A stretch of DNA of 64,000 nt, taken from NCBI RefSeq assembly GCF_017355855.1, contig NZ_JAFEWD010000003.1, positions 372,001 through 436,000 on the forward strand, read 5' to 3'. The stretch comes from Pedobacter sp. SYSU D00535. Lineage in GTDB: Bacteria; Bacteroidota; Bacteroidia; Sphingobacteriales; Sphingobacteriaceae. Positions 1 to 9,366 of this stretch are shown piece by piece. The stretch's first letter is position 1. Every line of letters starts with the position of its first letter. The notes beneath the pieces were generated by a model. The model was not told where the DNA came from and made no database searches. It saw only the letters and a program-made list of their open reading frames with translations. Both the position numbers and the translations under genes were made by a program.

Positions 1-1
1 G

Positions 2-406
2 CTGCCTACACTAACAGCTTTGGAAAATGTAATGGTCCCGCTGGAGCTGCGGGGCGAGTTAAATATCAGACCAAGAGCAATGGAGCTTCTGGAAAAGGTC
101 GGTTTAGCTAACCGGAGTCACCACTATCCCTCGCAACTTTCGGGAGGAGAGCAGCAGCGCGTGTCTCTAGCCAGAGCTTTTTCCAATAGTCCAAAAATCT
201 TATTTGCCGACGAGCCTACGGGAAACCTGGATGCTGAAACGAGCGAGAGGATTGTGAAGCTGATCTTTGATCTGAACAGGGAGCAGGGTACCACCTTGGT
301 ACTGGTTACGCACGATCTGGAGCTCGCATCCAAAACCGGCCGTATTATCCGGATTAAAGGAGGGGTGATAGCAGGTGACGAGCAGTTAACCTCAGCTGAA
401 GCGTAG
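2..406 (+). CDS. ABC transporter ATP-binding protein, LolD/YbbA type (5' partial)
   Basis: This is the C-terminal part of an ABC ATPase; the reading frame is open to the left edge, so the N-terminus with the Walker A motif lies outside the window. Visible motifs are the signature LSGGEQQRVSLARA, the Walker B and D-loop region LFADEPTGNLD, and the switch histidine in LVLVTHD. These are typical of the LolD/MacB/YbbA subgroup, which powers FtsX-like permeases in lipoprotein release or export of hydrophobic molecules. The stop codon is immediately followed by the ATG of the permease gene, so the two form an operon and very likely one transporter. The substrate cannot be told from sequence. Confidence 0.9.
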   Translation: MPTLTALENVMVPLELRGELNIRPRAMELLEKVGLANRSHHYPSQLSGGEQQRVSLARAFSNSPKILFADEPTGNLDAETSERIVKLIFDLNREQGTTLVLVTHDLELASKTGRIIRIKGGVIAGDEQLTSAEA

Positions 407-2950
407 ATGGAAACAAACAGTACTGTGAAGCTGAGCTGGCTGTTAAAAATGGCCTGGCGTGATAGCCGGAGAAACCGATCCCGATTGTTTTTATTCATTT
501 CTTCCATCATACTTGGCATCGCGGCCCTCGTAGCTATTTATTCTTTCGGAGAAAGTTTGAGGAAAGATATAGATGCGCAGGCGGCGGGTTTGCTTGGCGC
601 TGATTTGGTCATTTCAGGAAACAAAGCACTCAAAGCGGGGGAAGCAACTTTCCTTGATTCTATTGGGGATGAGCGGTCCTCAGAAAGAACATTTGCTTCC
701 ATGATCCTTTTTCCAAAAGGAAACGGAACCCGGCTGGTACAAGCAAAGGCGCTCGAGGGACAGTTCCCGTACTACGGAGAGCTGGAAACCCAGCCTGAAA
801 CCGCAGGCCGTAATTTCCTGAAGGGAAAAAACGCGCTGGTAGACAAAACCCTGATGCTCCAGTTCAATGCTCGGGTCGGGGATTCTGTACGGGTGGGGGA
901 GGTAACTTTCGCCATTGCCGGAGTCCTCGAAAAAGCGCCGGGGCAAACCGGAATATCGGCATCTGTAGCTCCTGTTGTTTACATCCCACTAAAATACCTG
1001 GAAGAAACAAAGCTGATCCAGAAAGGCAGCAGAGTCAGTTACAAATACTACTACAAGTTCAATAAGCCGAATGTGGTAGACGCCGTCGTGAAGCAACTGG
1101 AACCAAGACTGGAGAAGCAGGATCTCGATGTTGACACGATCGAGTCGCAGAAGAAAGATACGGGCAGGTCATTTGAAGATTTGACTCAGTTTCTTTCACT
1201 GGTAGGGTTTATCGCCCTGCTGCTGGGTTGTATCGGAGTTGCCAGCGCGATCCATATTTACATCCGGGAAAAGATTGCGACGATAGCGGTGCTGCGCTGT
1301 CTGGGGGTAAAGGCGTCTCAGGCCTTCCTTATTTATCTTTTTCAAATTGCAGGTTTAGGCCTTATCGGATCAGTCATAGGGGCGGCGCTGGGCACGGTCG
1401 TGCAGTTTCTCTTACCGGTGGTACTAAAAGATCTACTGCCGGTAGATATTACGGTGGCAATTTCATGGGTGGCTATTTTACAGGGAATAGCGCTCGGGCT
1501 CTTCATCTCCATCCTATTCGCTCTGCTGCCATTAGTTTCCATCAGAAATATATCTCCTTTGAATACGCTTCGTGTTTCTGATGAGCACACAAGTGCGGTG
1601 AAAGACCCGATGAAGTGGCTGGTGTACCTGTTGATACTGATTTTTATTGCTGGATTTAGCTACCTGCAGTTGGGAAGCTGGAGGCAAGCGGCCTTCTTTA
1701 CTTTGGCCGTCATTGTTTCGTTCCTGATACTTGCGCTCACCGCGTCCTTGCTTATCTGGCTGGTGAGGAAGTTCTTCCCGACTTCATGGAGCTACCTTTG
1801 GCGGCAAGGGCTGGCCAACCTGTTTCGTCCTAATAATCAAACCCTAATCCTTGTGGTGTCGATTGGCTTGGGTACGGCTTTTATCAGTACGCTGTTCCTG
1901 GTTCAGGATCTGCTGATGAAGAGAGTGACCTTGTCCGCCAGCGGCAACCAGCCTAATATGGTGCTTTTTGATATTCAAACCGGCCAAAAGGAGGAAGTGA
2001 ATGCACTGGCTCAAAAATTTCGACTACCTCTCATTCAGCAGGTTCCCATTATTACTATGCGGGTGGAGGAAGTAAATGGTTTTACGGCTGCTGATGTAAA
2101 GCGCGATAGCACCATCAAGGTGTCCAGAAGAGCTTTTAGCTCCGAGCTCAGGGTTACTTTTCGCGATTCTTTAACAGCTTCTGAGCGGATTACCCGAGGT
2201 AAGTGGCAGGGTAAGGTGACGGAAGATGGAACTGTTTATGTCTCACTTGAAGAAAGATATGCTGAGCGGATAAACGTTGCGATCGGCGATAGGATGTTAT
2301 TTAATGTGCAGGGAGCTTTAATTCCTGCCGTTGTAGGTAGCTTCAGAGAGGTAGACTGGAACCGGATTCAGACAAATTTCAGAGTAGTGTTTCCGGAAGG
2401 AGTTCTGGAGGAGGCGCCGCAGTTTCAGGTGCTGATCACCCGGGTCCCTTCGCCGCAAGTGTCGGCAGCGTTTCAGCAGGAGGTAGTCCGCAATTTCCCA
2501 AATGTCTCCATCATCGATTTACAACTAATTTTAGGGGTCCTGGATGACATCCTGAATAAGATTGGGTTTGTGATTAAGTTTATGGCCGCGTTCAGTATCA
2601 TTACAGGCTTGATTGTATTGATTGCCTCAGTGTTGATCAGCAAGTATCAACGCATTCAGGAAAGCGTCTTGCTTCGAACGCTAGGCGGAAGCCAGCGGCA
2701 GATACTTTTTATCACAGCGTTAGAATATCTTTTTCTCGGTGCTCTTGCAGCACTTACCGGAATTTTACTTTCGTTCGTCGGCAGCTGGGCCCTGGCTACC
2801 TATAACTTAAAAACTGCTTTTTCACCCGACTTAGCTCCGGTGTTCGGGTTGTTTGTTGCTATTGCTCTGCTGACGGTGGTTATCGGCCTGTTAAACAGTA
2901 GGGGCATATTGAACCGGCCACCGTTGGAAGTTTTGAGAAAAGACGTATAG
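407..2950 (+). CDS. ABC transporter permease, YbbP/FtsX-like, 847 aa
   Basis: Large inner-membrane permease. There is an N-terminal membrane segment near residues 25-45, then a periplasmic MacB-like domain containing the family hallmark LLGADLVISG. Three membrane segments follow at about 260-400, then a second membrane-domain half starting near 405, a second periplasmic domain, and three final helices at about 725-840. Two FtsX repeats in one chain and a length near 800-850 match the E. coli YbbP type rather than LolC/E or MacB. It directly abuts the ATPase gene. YbbAP-like systems are thought to extract or export lipophilic compounds, but no substrate is indicated here. Confidence 0.88.
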   Translation: METNSTVKLSWLLKMAWRDSRRNRSRLFLFISSIILGIAALVAIYSFGESLRKDIDAQAAGLLGADLVISGNKALKAGEATFLDSIGDERSSERTFASMILFPKGNGTRLVQAKALEGQFPYYGELETQPETAGRNFLKGKNALVDKTLMLQFNARVGDSVRVGEVTFAIAGVLEKAPGQTGISASVAPVVYIPLKYLEETKLIQKGSRVSYKYYYKFNKPNVVDAVVKQLEPRLEKQDLDVDTIESQKKDTGRSFEDLTQFLSLVGFIALLLGCIGVASAIHIYIREKIATIAVLRCLGVKASQAFLIYLFQIAGLGLIGSVIGAALGTVVQFLLPVVLKDLLPVDITVAISWVAILQGIALGLFISILFALLPLVSIRNISPLNTLRVSDEHTSAVKDPMKWLVYLLILIFIAGFSYLQLGSWRQAAFFTLAVIVSFLILALTASLLIWLVRKFFPTSWSYLWRQGLANLFRPNNQTLILVVSIGLGTAFISTLFLVQDLLMKRVTLSASGNQPNMVLFDIQTGQKEEVNALAQKFRLPLIQQVPIITMRVEEVNGFTAADVKRDSTIKVSRRAFSSELRVTFRDSLTASERITRGKWQGKVTEDGTVYVSLEERYAERINVAIGDRMLFNVQGALIPAVVGSFREVDWNRIQTNFRVVFPEGVLEEAPQFQVLITRVPSPQVSAAFQQEVVRNFPNVSIIDLQLILGVLDDILNKIGFVIKFMAAFSIITGLIVLIASVLISKYQRIQESVLLRTLGGSQRQILFITALEYLFLGALAALTGILLSFVGSWALATYNLKTAFSPDLAPVFGLFVAIALLTVVIGLLNSRGILNRPPLEVLRKDV

Positions 2951-3025
2951 TTGCGGGCTTTTGAATTTATGCAGATCTTTAGCAGGATGAAAAAGCTTCT
3001 ATCAGAAACAATTGGAATGATAGTT

Positions 3026-3424
3026 ATGAAGTCAAGGTTTTTTTGTTGTACGTTGCTGCTGTTTATTACAATTTCCAGCGGTTGCAACAGGACAATAGAA
3101 CCCGAAGAGTTGTACGGCGAATGGAAATACATCCGGGTGGAAAGTCCGCGGGAGGATCCACCGGTGATGTCTGATGAGGAACTGGCTGCACAGAATCCCT
3201 CAATTATTTTTACAAAAAATAAAGACCTGGTGATCATCTGGGGAGGGGAAAAACTGTCACACGGAAAATTCCGGATGGATGGTCAGATGATCCGATATAA
3301 AGAAAACCTGGCAGGGGGAACTACCCGCGAGTTCCCTTTTTTAATTAAAAGTCTTTCAGACCAGGAGCTGGTGTTTGAAACGATGTCACAGGAATTAACC
3401 CGGGTGACAGCAGTAAGGAAATAG
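3026..3424 (+). CDS. Small predicted lipoprotein, 132 aa
   Basis: I do not recognise a named family. The ATG at 3026 is chosen because the product then begins with a clean lipoprotein signal: a short basic start (MKSR), a hydrophobic stretch, and a lipobox ending ISSGC at about residue 20. An in-frame TTG at 2951 and an ATG at 2987 would add a charged extension before the signal and are less likely. The mature part has a lipocalin-like flavour (ELYGEWKYIRVE, later HGKFRMDGQMIRYKE), as seen in small Bacteroidota lipoproteins that report on threshold or fitness. It follows the permease on the same strand and may be co-transcribed. Confidence 0.65.
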   Translation: MKSRFFCCTLLLFITISSGCNRTIEPEELYGEWKYIRVESPREDPPVMSDEELAAQNPSIIFTKNKDLVIIWGGEKLSHGKFRMDGQMIRYKENLAGGTTREFPFLIKSLSDQELVFETMSQELTRVTAVRK

Positions 3425-3429
3425 CCGTC

Positions 3430-3657
3430 TTACCTTCGGAATCCGTTCAATTGATTGATGATCCTATTCCGAAGATCTTCATTTATGTTTCCCGGATTCT
3501 CGGTGAGTGTCCAGCTACCATCATCACCCGCCTGGAACGTTCCTATTTTTTCGTTTTTCTGAAATACCTCATAGCTGTTTTCCCCCCGTTCGTTTTGAAT
3601 CTCAAAGTCGGTAAAAGAGCCGTCGGCTAACATTACCTGTATATCAAACTTATCCAT
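3430..3657 (-). CDS. Conserved-looking small hypothetical protein, 75 aa
   Basis: Short acidic protein with no signal peptide. The internal start MDKFDIQVML at 3657 is preferred over an upstream in-frame start at 3693, because the extra twelve residues look non-protein-like and most of the charged, regular sequence follows MDKF. The pattern of alternating hydrophobic and polar residues (QVMLADGSFTDFEI, YEVFQKNEKIGTF, DGSWTLTE) suggests a small beta-rich domain. It ends 5 bp from the convergent lipoprotein gene. Function unknown. Confidence 0.6.
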   Translation of the reverse strand: MDKFDIQVMLADGSFTDFEIQNERGENSYEVFQKNEKIGTFQAGDDGSWTLTENPGNINEDLRNRIINQLNGFRR

Positions 3658-3882
3658 AACTGCTGAACATTTTTGCCTCAGCGGGGTTTTCAAAAAGATT
3701 AATAAGGCGAAGATCGGTTACTTTTTTCGGCCTAAAATCTTCAAGTTTTTATTCTACTCCATACACATCTGCCCGCTCCAGAGCCTTAAATATAGGTACG
3801 GATATTGCTTATTTTATATACTTATTCAAGCGTTGGGATATAGGTGTAAACGGCGTTGTGTGTAAAAGGTAGCTCGATAGTT

Positions 3883-5898
3883 ATGGTAGAAACAGTGCTG
3901 AAGTCTCAACTATTAAAATCCTTCTTCGATAAGGCTAGCATCGGTATCAAGATAATTGATCCACAGGGGATTATTATTTATGCTAACGAGGCCGAGTTGG
4001 GACTTCTTGGGCTAAGTTCTTCCGAGTACCTGGGACAATGCTTTTTCAAATTTTTCGCTTCTGAAGAGGAAGCAAACAGAGTTCTTCATGCTTTGGAAAA
4101 AGATCAGGAGGAGGAATTTTTTACTAAACTGATTCGGCGTGATCGTTCGATTATCGATGTTTGCATTAACACAAGTATCAGTAAAGATGAGAAAGGAATT
4201 CCCGAGGGCATCTGCTGTTTTACCCGTGATATTACTTCTTACAAGCGCGATTCAGATCTGCTGTCGTACCTAAATATTTTAGGAGCCGAACTTGCGCTTA
4301 CTTATGACACCCAGACCACCCTCGATAAGGTAGCAGAGCTTATTGTTCCGCGGTTTGCCTCCTGGTTTTTTATCGACGTTTTCCGGGAGGGTAGGATCGA
4401 TCTGTTGAAGGTAGGCCATCAGGATCCTGCAATGCTTGAAAAAGCCTACGAGTTTCGTCAGAGGCACCCGGTAACCATTGAGGATAGTTACGGTGTGGGG
4501 AAGGTACTTCGAACTGGTGAAACCAGTTTTACTCCAGTGGTTCATGAATTTTCAACCAGCAGTTTTCCCGCTGATATCGCAGAAGACCTCCGGCAGGTGC
4601 TGAATCCGAAGTCGGTTATCGTGGTCCCGATGATTGTTAAAGAACGCATAACAGGTGCGATCAGCTTTATCTTGACCGGCGAGGGTAGCTTCTATGAAGT
4701 CTCGGATATTAGTTTTGCAAAAGATTTCGCGAACCGCATAGGACTTGCGCTGGAAAACGCCCGTTTGTATGAAGAGACACAGAGGGAGATCGCGCATCGA
4801 GTGGAAGCAGAGCAGAAGAAAGACGAGTTCATTAGCATGGCCAGCCACGAGCTGAAAACGCCTTTAACCAGTATAAAGGCCTATAATCAAATCATCGAAA
4901 AGAAGGTGAGGGACAACGAAGAAGTCTTTAAATTTGTGAACAAGGCAGCTGCGCACATTAGCCAGCTCGAGCGATTGATATCTGACCTCCTCGATGTGTC
5001 GAAAATTAATGCTGGTAAGCTCACTTATAACATCTCTAATTTCGACTTTAACCGAGCGCTGAGGGAAAGCGTAGAAAGCGTCCAGCACACAGCCCCCACT
5101 CATCAAATCCTTATCGAGGAAACGGCTGATGTGGTATTCCGTGGAGATAAATTGCGAATAGAACAAGTGATTATTAACTTCCTGACTAATGCCATTAAAT
5201 ATTCCCCCAAAGCGGATAAAGTGATTGTTAGGTCACGCGTCCAGAACGACAATATCATCGTCTCCATTCAAGATTTTGGCATCGGTATAGAAAAAGAGAA
5301 TCTGAATAAATTGTTTGACAGATTCTATAGGGTGGAGAACTCGGCTATGAAGTACAGTGGCCTGGGACTAGGTCTTTTCATTGCTTCTGAAATATTACAT
5401 GGGCATCAAGGTTCTTTTTGGATTGAAAGTGAACCGGGCAAGGGCTCTACCTTTTTCTTTTGTCTCCCTTTACATAACAAGCATCACCAACCTCCGATTA
5501 GCCAGCAGTTCATTTATAAAGACGGCTCTATAACTGTAGAATTTAAGCCGGCAGAAAATATAGTGGAAGCCTGCTGGTCCGGGTTTCAGACGATCGAATC
5601 AATAAACAAAGGCGTGGAAGAGATTGCAAGGATTATTCAGGAAAGTAATTGTGTCAAAGTACTGAACGACAACACGGAGGTGCAGGGAAACTGGTCTCAG
5701 GCTGCTGATGAGGGACGCCATGTCTGGGTTCCTACCCTGGAGCAGGCCGGATTGCGTTACTTCGCCTGGGTGCAATCGCCCAGCTCTTTCAGTCAACTGT
5801 CAGCAATGAAAACTGCCAGTACCGATCTTGGCAAGGTTGTGGTTCGTTTCTTTGAGAATGCCGATCAGGCAAAAGCCTGGCTCAAAAGTGTTGATTAA
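3883..5898 (+). CDS. PAS-GAF sensor histidine kinase with C-terminal SpoIIAA-like domain, 671 aa
   Basis: Soluble sensor kinase without membrane segments. Domain order: PAS (about 10-125), GAF (about 140-295), HisKA dimerisation domain with the phospho-acceptor H322 in SMASHELKTPLTSIKAY, and HATPase_c with the N box (NFLTNAIKYSP), G1 (DFGIGI) and G2 (GLGLGLFIA). After the kinase ends near residue 535, roughly 125 further residues resemble the STAS-like/SpoIIAA-like family (ending QAKAWLKSVD), which is normally a stand-alone protein. The ATG at 3883 is preferred over an in-frame TTG at 3856. There is no adjacent receiver gene, so its partner is unknown. The extra tail is an inference from pattern, not a search result. 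Confidence 0.85.
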   Translation: MVETVLKSQLLKSFFDKASIGIKIIDPQGIIIYANEAELGLLGLSSSEYLGQCFFKFFASEEEANRVLHALEKDQEEEFFTKLIRRDRSIIDVCINTSISKDEKGIPEGICCFTRDITSYKRDSDLLSYLNILGAELALTYDTQTTLDKVAELIVPRFASWFFIDVFREGRIDLLKVGHQDPAMLEKAYEFRQRHPVTIEDSYGVGKVLRTGETSFTPVVHEFSTSSFPADIAEDLRQVLNPKSVIVVPMIVKERITGAISFILTGEGSFYEVSDISFAKDFANRIGLALENARLYEETQREIAHRVEAEQKKDEFISMASHELKTPLTSIKAYNQIIEKKVRDNEEVFKFVNKAAAHISQLERLISDLLDVSKINAGKLTYNISNFDFNRALRESVESVQHTAPTHQILIEETADVVFRGDKLRIEQVIINFLTNAIKYSPKADKVIVRSRVQNDNIIVSIQDFGIGIEKENLNKLFDRFYRVENSAMKYSGLGLGLFIASEILHGHQGSFWIESEPGKGSTFFFCLPLHNKHHQPPISQQFIYKDGSITVEFKPAENIVEACWSGFQTIESINKGVEEIARIIQESNCVKVLNDNTEVQGNWSQAADEGRHVWVPTLEQAGLRYFAWVQSPSSFSQLSAMKTASTDLGKVVVRFFENADQAKAWLKSVD

Positions 5899-6057
5899 TC
5901 TCCTTAACCCTAAAAGACTTATAATTTCTGAAACTCTTTTTTAGGCTTAAACGTATCCACCGGATGCAAGTTATAAGAGGTGAAAACCTGGGCACCTAAG
6001 TTCTGTAGCTCGGATTAGTGGAACCGCTGCATCATCGTGTATTTAAGTAGATAGGTA

Positions 6058-8238
6058 TTGAAAGTAGAAGATTTTTTTCAATTAGCCAGCGATATTTTCT
6101 GTGTTGTGGGTGCAGATGGATACTTTAAAAAAGTAAATCCTGCGTTCTGCAATATACTTGGCTATTCAGAAGAACAGCTGCTTTCTAAACCTGCCGTTTG
6201 CTTTATTTATCCAGGTGATGCTGACACTACCCTCGGCGCTTATAAGGATCCTGGAAATCCCCCGGAAATTTTTCAGAACCGATATTTAACTGCTAGTGGA
6301 GCTATAAAGTGGCTTTCCTGGGGTAAAGTAATTTTGGCTGATGACGGGTATTTTTACGCATCAGCAAGAGACGTTACCCACGAGAAGGAACTGGCAAAGC
6401 GACTCTGCCAGTCCAATAAAGAACTCCAGACTATTCTTGATTCTACTGTTGATATCATTTGCTCTATTAGTGCGGAAGGGACGTTTTTGTCCATGAATAA
6501 GGCTGTTGAGAGTGTTTTGGGATATAGCGCCGAAGAAGTGATTGGCAAAGCTTCTAATGAATTCGTATACCCACCAGACCTGGCCGCGACAAAAGCCACA
6601 GCCCGCGAGATTTTGGCTGGAGCAGAAATCACTAACTTTGAAAACAGGTACTTTAGAAAAGACGGATCAGTGATCTCTATTGTTTGGTCGGCTAACTGGT
6701 CGGAAGAGCGACAGGCTGTATTTTGTATAGGGCGAAATGCGGTACAACGGAAAAAGCAAGAGGAGCTACTGATACAAAGTGAACAGCGTTTCAGAGGTTT
6801 GGTTGAAGAAGGGACCGATTTTATCCTCATATTAAATGCTGAGGGGAAATATATCTATGCCAGCTCTAATGTTTCCCGACTAGGATATACAGCAGAATAC
6901 TTAGTTGAAAAGACCCCTTTTGATTTAACCCATCCTGATGATCTGCAGATGCTTCTGGCAAATTTTCAAAAGGTCTTAGATTCTGATCGAGTTAAGGTTC
7001 CAACGTTTCGTTTCCGACACGCGGATGGTTCCTGGCGCTATTTAAGTACTGTAGCTACTAACAGGTTGCACGACCCCTCTATTCGGGGAATTGTGGCAAA
7101 CGCAAGGGATGTTACTGAACTGATGATTCAGAACCTCAACCTGGAGCTAGAGCTGGAGGTGCTGGAAATGAATACATGCTCCACTTATTCCACAAGCGCA
7201 ATAGTGGGGCGGTACTTGCAGGGTTTATCCAAATTGTTTACGCACATGAAATTTGATGTGAATTTGGTGAACAGACATCGTACACATCTTATTCCGCTGT
7301 TTGAAGAGAATGAGTTGCCTGCGGTTTTAAGGGATGGGCAGCGAAATGAGTTTCGCATTACGCCTGATCGGGGTGCTTGTGGAGCTGCAGCCTTTTATAA
7401 ACAAGCTGTAATTGTAGAGGACGTCAACCAACATCCTGCCACCAGCACTCTTAAAGATTTTTTGGCTAGCATCAACATTCGTTCCTGTTGGTCGTATCCT
7501 ATAATAAATGAAAGTGAGGAGGTTGTTGCCACTTTGGCTGTTCATCAGGATGTTGTTAAAAGACCTGATGAGTCTGACGAAGTGCTTATTAGCCGGGCAG
7601 TTACAATCCTGAAGATCATACTACAAAGTCAGCAAACCCGGACGAATTTGCAACTTAGTAGTGAACGTCATCGCTATGCAACGATGGCTGCCAACGACGC
7701 CATTTATGATTGGGATATCGTCCACGACGAGTTGTTCTGGGGCGAGGGATTCGAAAAAGTGCTTGGGTATAAGGAAGATACTACTTGCATTAGCTGGTGG
7801 GTGGAGCGGCTTCACCCTGACGATTTAGAATCTATAAATTCGTCTTTGCAATGTGTACTTGGCGATAAAGATAAATGCTACTGGCAGGCGGAGTACCGCT
7901 GGAGAAAAGCGGACGGCACTTATGCGCATATAGTAGAGAGTAGTTACATCATCAGGGATTCCGAAAGACGGGCCGTTCGGATGGTAGGCGCTCTGCAGGA
8001 TATTACCAGGATAAAAGAACATCAACAGCAGATATTAAAACAAAACAAGCTGTTAAGGGAGATTGCCCAGATAAACTCTCACCATATCCGTAAACCGCTT
8101 GCTAATATACTGGGCCTTATTGAGGCCGTGAAGCATTCAGACCAGGAGAGCTTGCCCGAATTACTGGCGCTGCTGGGGCGCAGCGGTGAGGAACTGGATG
8201 AAATTATCCGGGAAATAGCGAGGAAAACGATCGCTTAA
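6058..8238 (+). CDS. Multi-PAS/GAF sensor protein with DHp-like end but no ATPase domain, 726 aa
   Basis: Cytosolic sensor with several PAS domains (about 5-110, 120-235, 245-360), a GAF-like region (about 380-520) and a further PAS (about 535-655). The last 70 residues look like a histidine-kinase dimerisation helix: INSHHIRKPLANILGL, where H675 sits at the normal phospho-acceptor position. The protein stops 50 residues later (DEIIREIARKTIA), so the HATPase_c domain is absent. The start is a TTG, forced by an in-frame TAG two codons upstream. It lies 159 bp downstream of another PAS kinase on the same strand. It may be a phosphotransfer or sensory partner for another kinase. Confidence 0.82.
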   Translation: MKVEDFFQLASDIFCVVGADGYFKKVNPAFCNILGYSEEQLLSKPAVCFIYPGDADTTLGAYKDPGNPPEIFQNRYLTASGAIKWLSWGKVILADDGYFYASARDVTHEKELAKRLCQSNKELQTILDSTVDIICSISAEGTFLSMNKAVESVLGYSAEEVIGKASNEFVYPPDLAATKATAREILAGAEITNFENRYFRKDGSVISIVWSANWSEERQAVFCIGRNAVQRKKQEELLIQSEQRFRGLVEEGTDFILILNAEGKYIYASSNVSRLGYTAEYLVEKTPFDLTHPDDLQMLLANFQKVLDSDRVKVPTFRFRHADGSWRYLSTVATNRLHDPSIRGIVANARDVTELMIQNLNLELELEVLEMNTCSTYSTSAIVGRYLQGLSKLFTHMKFDVNLVNRHRTHLIPLFEENELPAVLRDGQRNEFRITPDRGACGAAAFYKQAVIVEDVNQHPATSTLKDFLASINIRSCWSYPIINESEEVVATLAVHQDVVKRPDESDEVLISRAVTILKIILQSQQTRTNLQLSSERHRYATMAANDAIYDWDIVHDELFWGEGFEKVLGYKEDTTCISWWVERLHPDDLESINSSLQCVLGDKDKCYWQAEYRWRKADGTYAHIVESSYIIRDSERRAVRMVGALQDITRIKEHQQQILKQNKLLREIAQINSHHIRKPLANILGLIEAVKHSDQESLPELLALLGRSGEELDEIIREIARKTIA

Positions 8239-8311
8239 GCCCTTTTGGTACAAACTAAACCTGTGTTTTGAGCCGTTTTAACAGTAGTTCAAAAACAACG
8301 TGATATTCTTC

Positions 8312-8319
8312 TAAATTTG
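8312..8319 (+). promoter_or_regulatory. Candidate -7 element (TAAATTTG) upstream of DUF4271 gene
   Basis: Exact match to the Bacteroidota -7 consensus TAnnTTTG, 30 bp upstream of the ATG at 8350. No good TTTG -33 element is visible 19-20 bp upstream, so this is a partial match only. Confidence 0.45.
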
Positions 8320-8349
8320 TAGATCGAAAAGCACTTTACTTTCATCCGG

Positions 8350-9360
8350 ATGTCGCATAAATGGTTTGTTTTGTCCCTGCTTCTACTACTGTCAGCACTC
8401 AGTAGTATAGCGCAAACCGACTCTGCGCAGGACGCGACCTCACAACCGCGTCAAATATACAGACGCCCTGTCTACCTCGATTCAACTGCTCTGGCTCTTC
8501 GGCAGGCCCGAAAAGATTCTATTCAGCGGGCGCAGGATTCTTTAAAGGCCATCGGAGATTCTCTGGCACTGGTATGGATTAAGCGGCCGGATCCGAATAG
8601 GCCTAACCGGTTTCTCGACAGTTTGATGGAGGAGTACCAGGTGAAGAACCTCGATTTCGCCGCTTGGGCTGCGAAATTCCCTAAAAAGGAAAAGCGTTAT
8701 ATGGAGGGTTCTCTTCGTAAAAAGGGCGAGGTTTGGGTTATCGCCATAATTTTCCTACTACTGAGTTTCTTTGCCATTCTCCGGAACTTGTTTGCTAAGG
8801 AGCTGAATTCAATAATGCACGCGTTTTACAGTAATAGAGTTTTAGGGCAGATAAATAAGGAAGACCGGTTTTTCAATTCCTGGCCTTTTGTTTTTCTATA
8901 TCTGCTTTTCGGTTTTACCATTGGTCTTTTCCTCTATCAATGCGGTAAGTACTTCCAGCTGTCCTACAGCTACACCGGCTTTGATTGGTTTGTGCGTCTA
9001 TCGGTAGTGGTCATTGCGGTGTATACTTTGAAAATTCTGGTGGTAAGGTTACTTGGCTTTCTTTTCGACGCCCGCAAAATGGTGAAGGAATACGTATCAA
9101 TACTTTACTTAAGTTATTTCAACGCGGCCTTGTTATTCCTGCCCATTGTTATTGCCTTTAGTCTTAGTCCCGCCCGCTATGCTCCTTTTTATATTTATAT
9201 CTCTTTTCTGCTGATTGGCTGCACTTTCTTCTTCCAGTTCCTCAGGGCGATTACCAATATTTTGTCAGGGCATAAGTTTCCTATAATCTATTTATTTATC
9301 TATCTTTGTGCCCTCGAAATTTGTCCTATTTTGATTTTAGTTAAGGCCTTAAGGTTCTAG
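8350..9360 (+). CDS. DUF4271 domain-containing membrane protein, 336 aa
   Basis: Begins with a cleavable-looking signal peptide (hydrophobic stretch ending SSIAQ), followed by a polar periplasmic segment rich in Arg, Asp and Ser to about residue 130. Several membrane helices follow between about 135 and 335. The C-terminal helical region matches the Bacteroidota-specific DUF4271 family. It sits 6 bp upstream of hemD, an arrangement I recall as common in this phylum. Function is unknown. The link with hemD is positional and need not mean a role in heme synthesis. Confidence 0.8.
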   Translation: MSHKWFVLSLLLLLSALSSIAQTDSAQDATSQPRQIYRRPVYLDSTALALRQARKDSIQRAQDSLKAIGDSLALVWIKRPDPNRPNRFLDSLMEEYQVKNLDFAAWAAKFPKKEKRYMEGSLRKKGEVWVIAIIFLLLSFFAILRNLFAKELNSIMHAFYSNRVLGQINKEDRFFNSWPFVFLYLLFGFTIGLFLYQCGKYFQLSYSYTGFDWFVRLSVVVIAVYTLKILVVRLLGFLFDARKMVKEYVSILYLSYFNAALLFLPIVIAFSLSPARYAPFYIYISFLLIGCTFFFQFLRAITNILSGHKFPIIYLFIYLCALEICPILILVKALRF

Positions 9361-9366
9361 AGAAAT

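Noticed and set aside
5899-5950. Possible terminator after the first PAS kinase (CCTAAAAGA and TCTTTTTTAGG)
   Set aside because: The arms pair only with a bulge, the stem is all A-T, and the 17-nt loop makes it weak.
6354-6830. 158-codon minus-strand frame
   Set aside because: Antisense shadow of the multi-PAS protein; Ser- and Cys-rich composition without a family.
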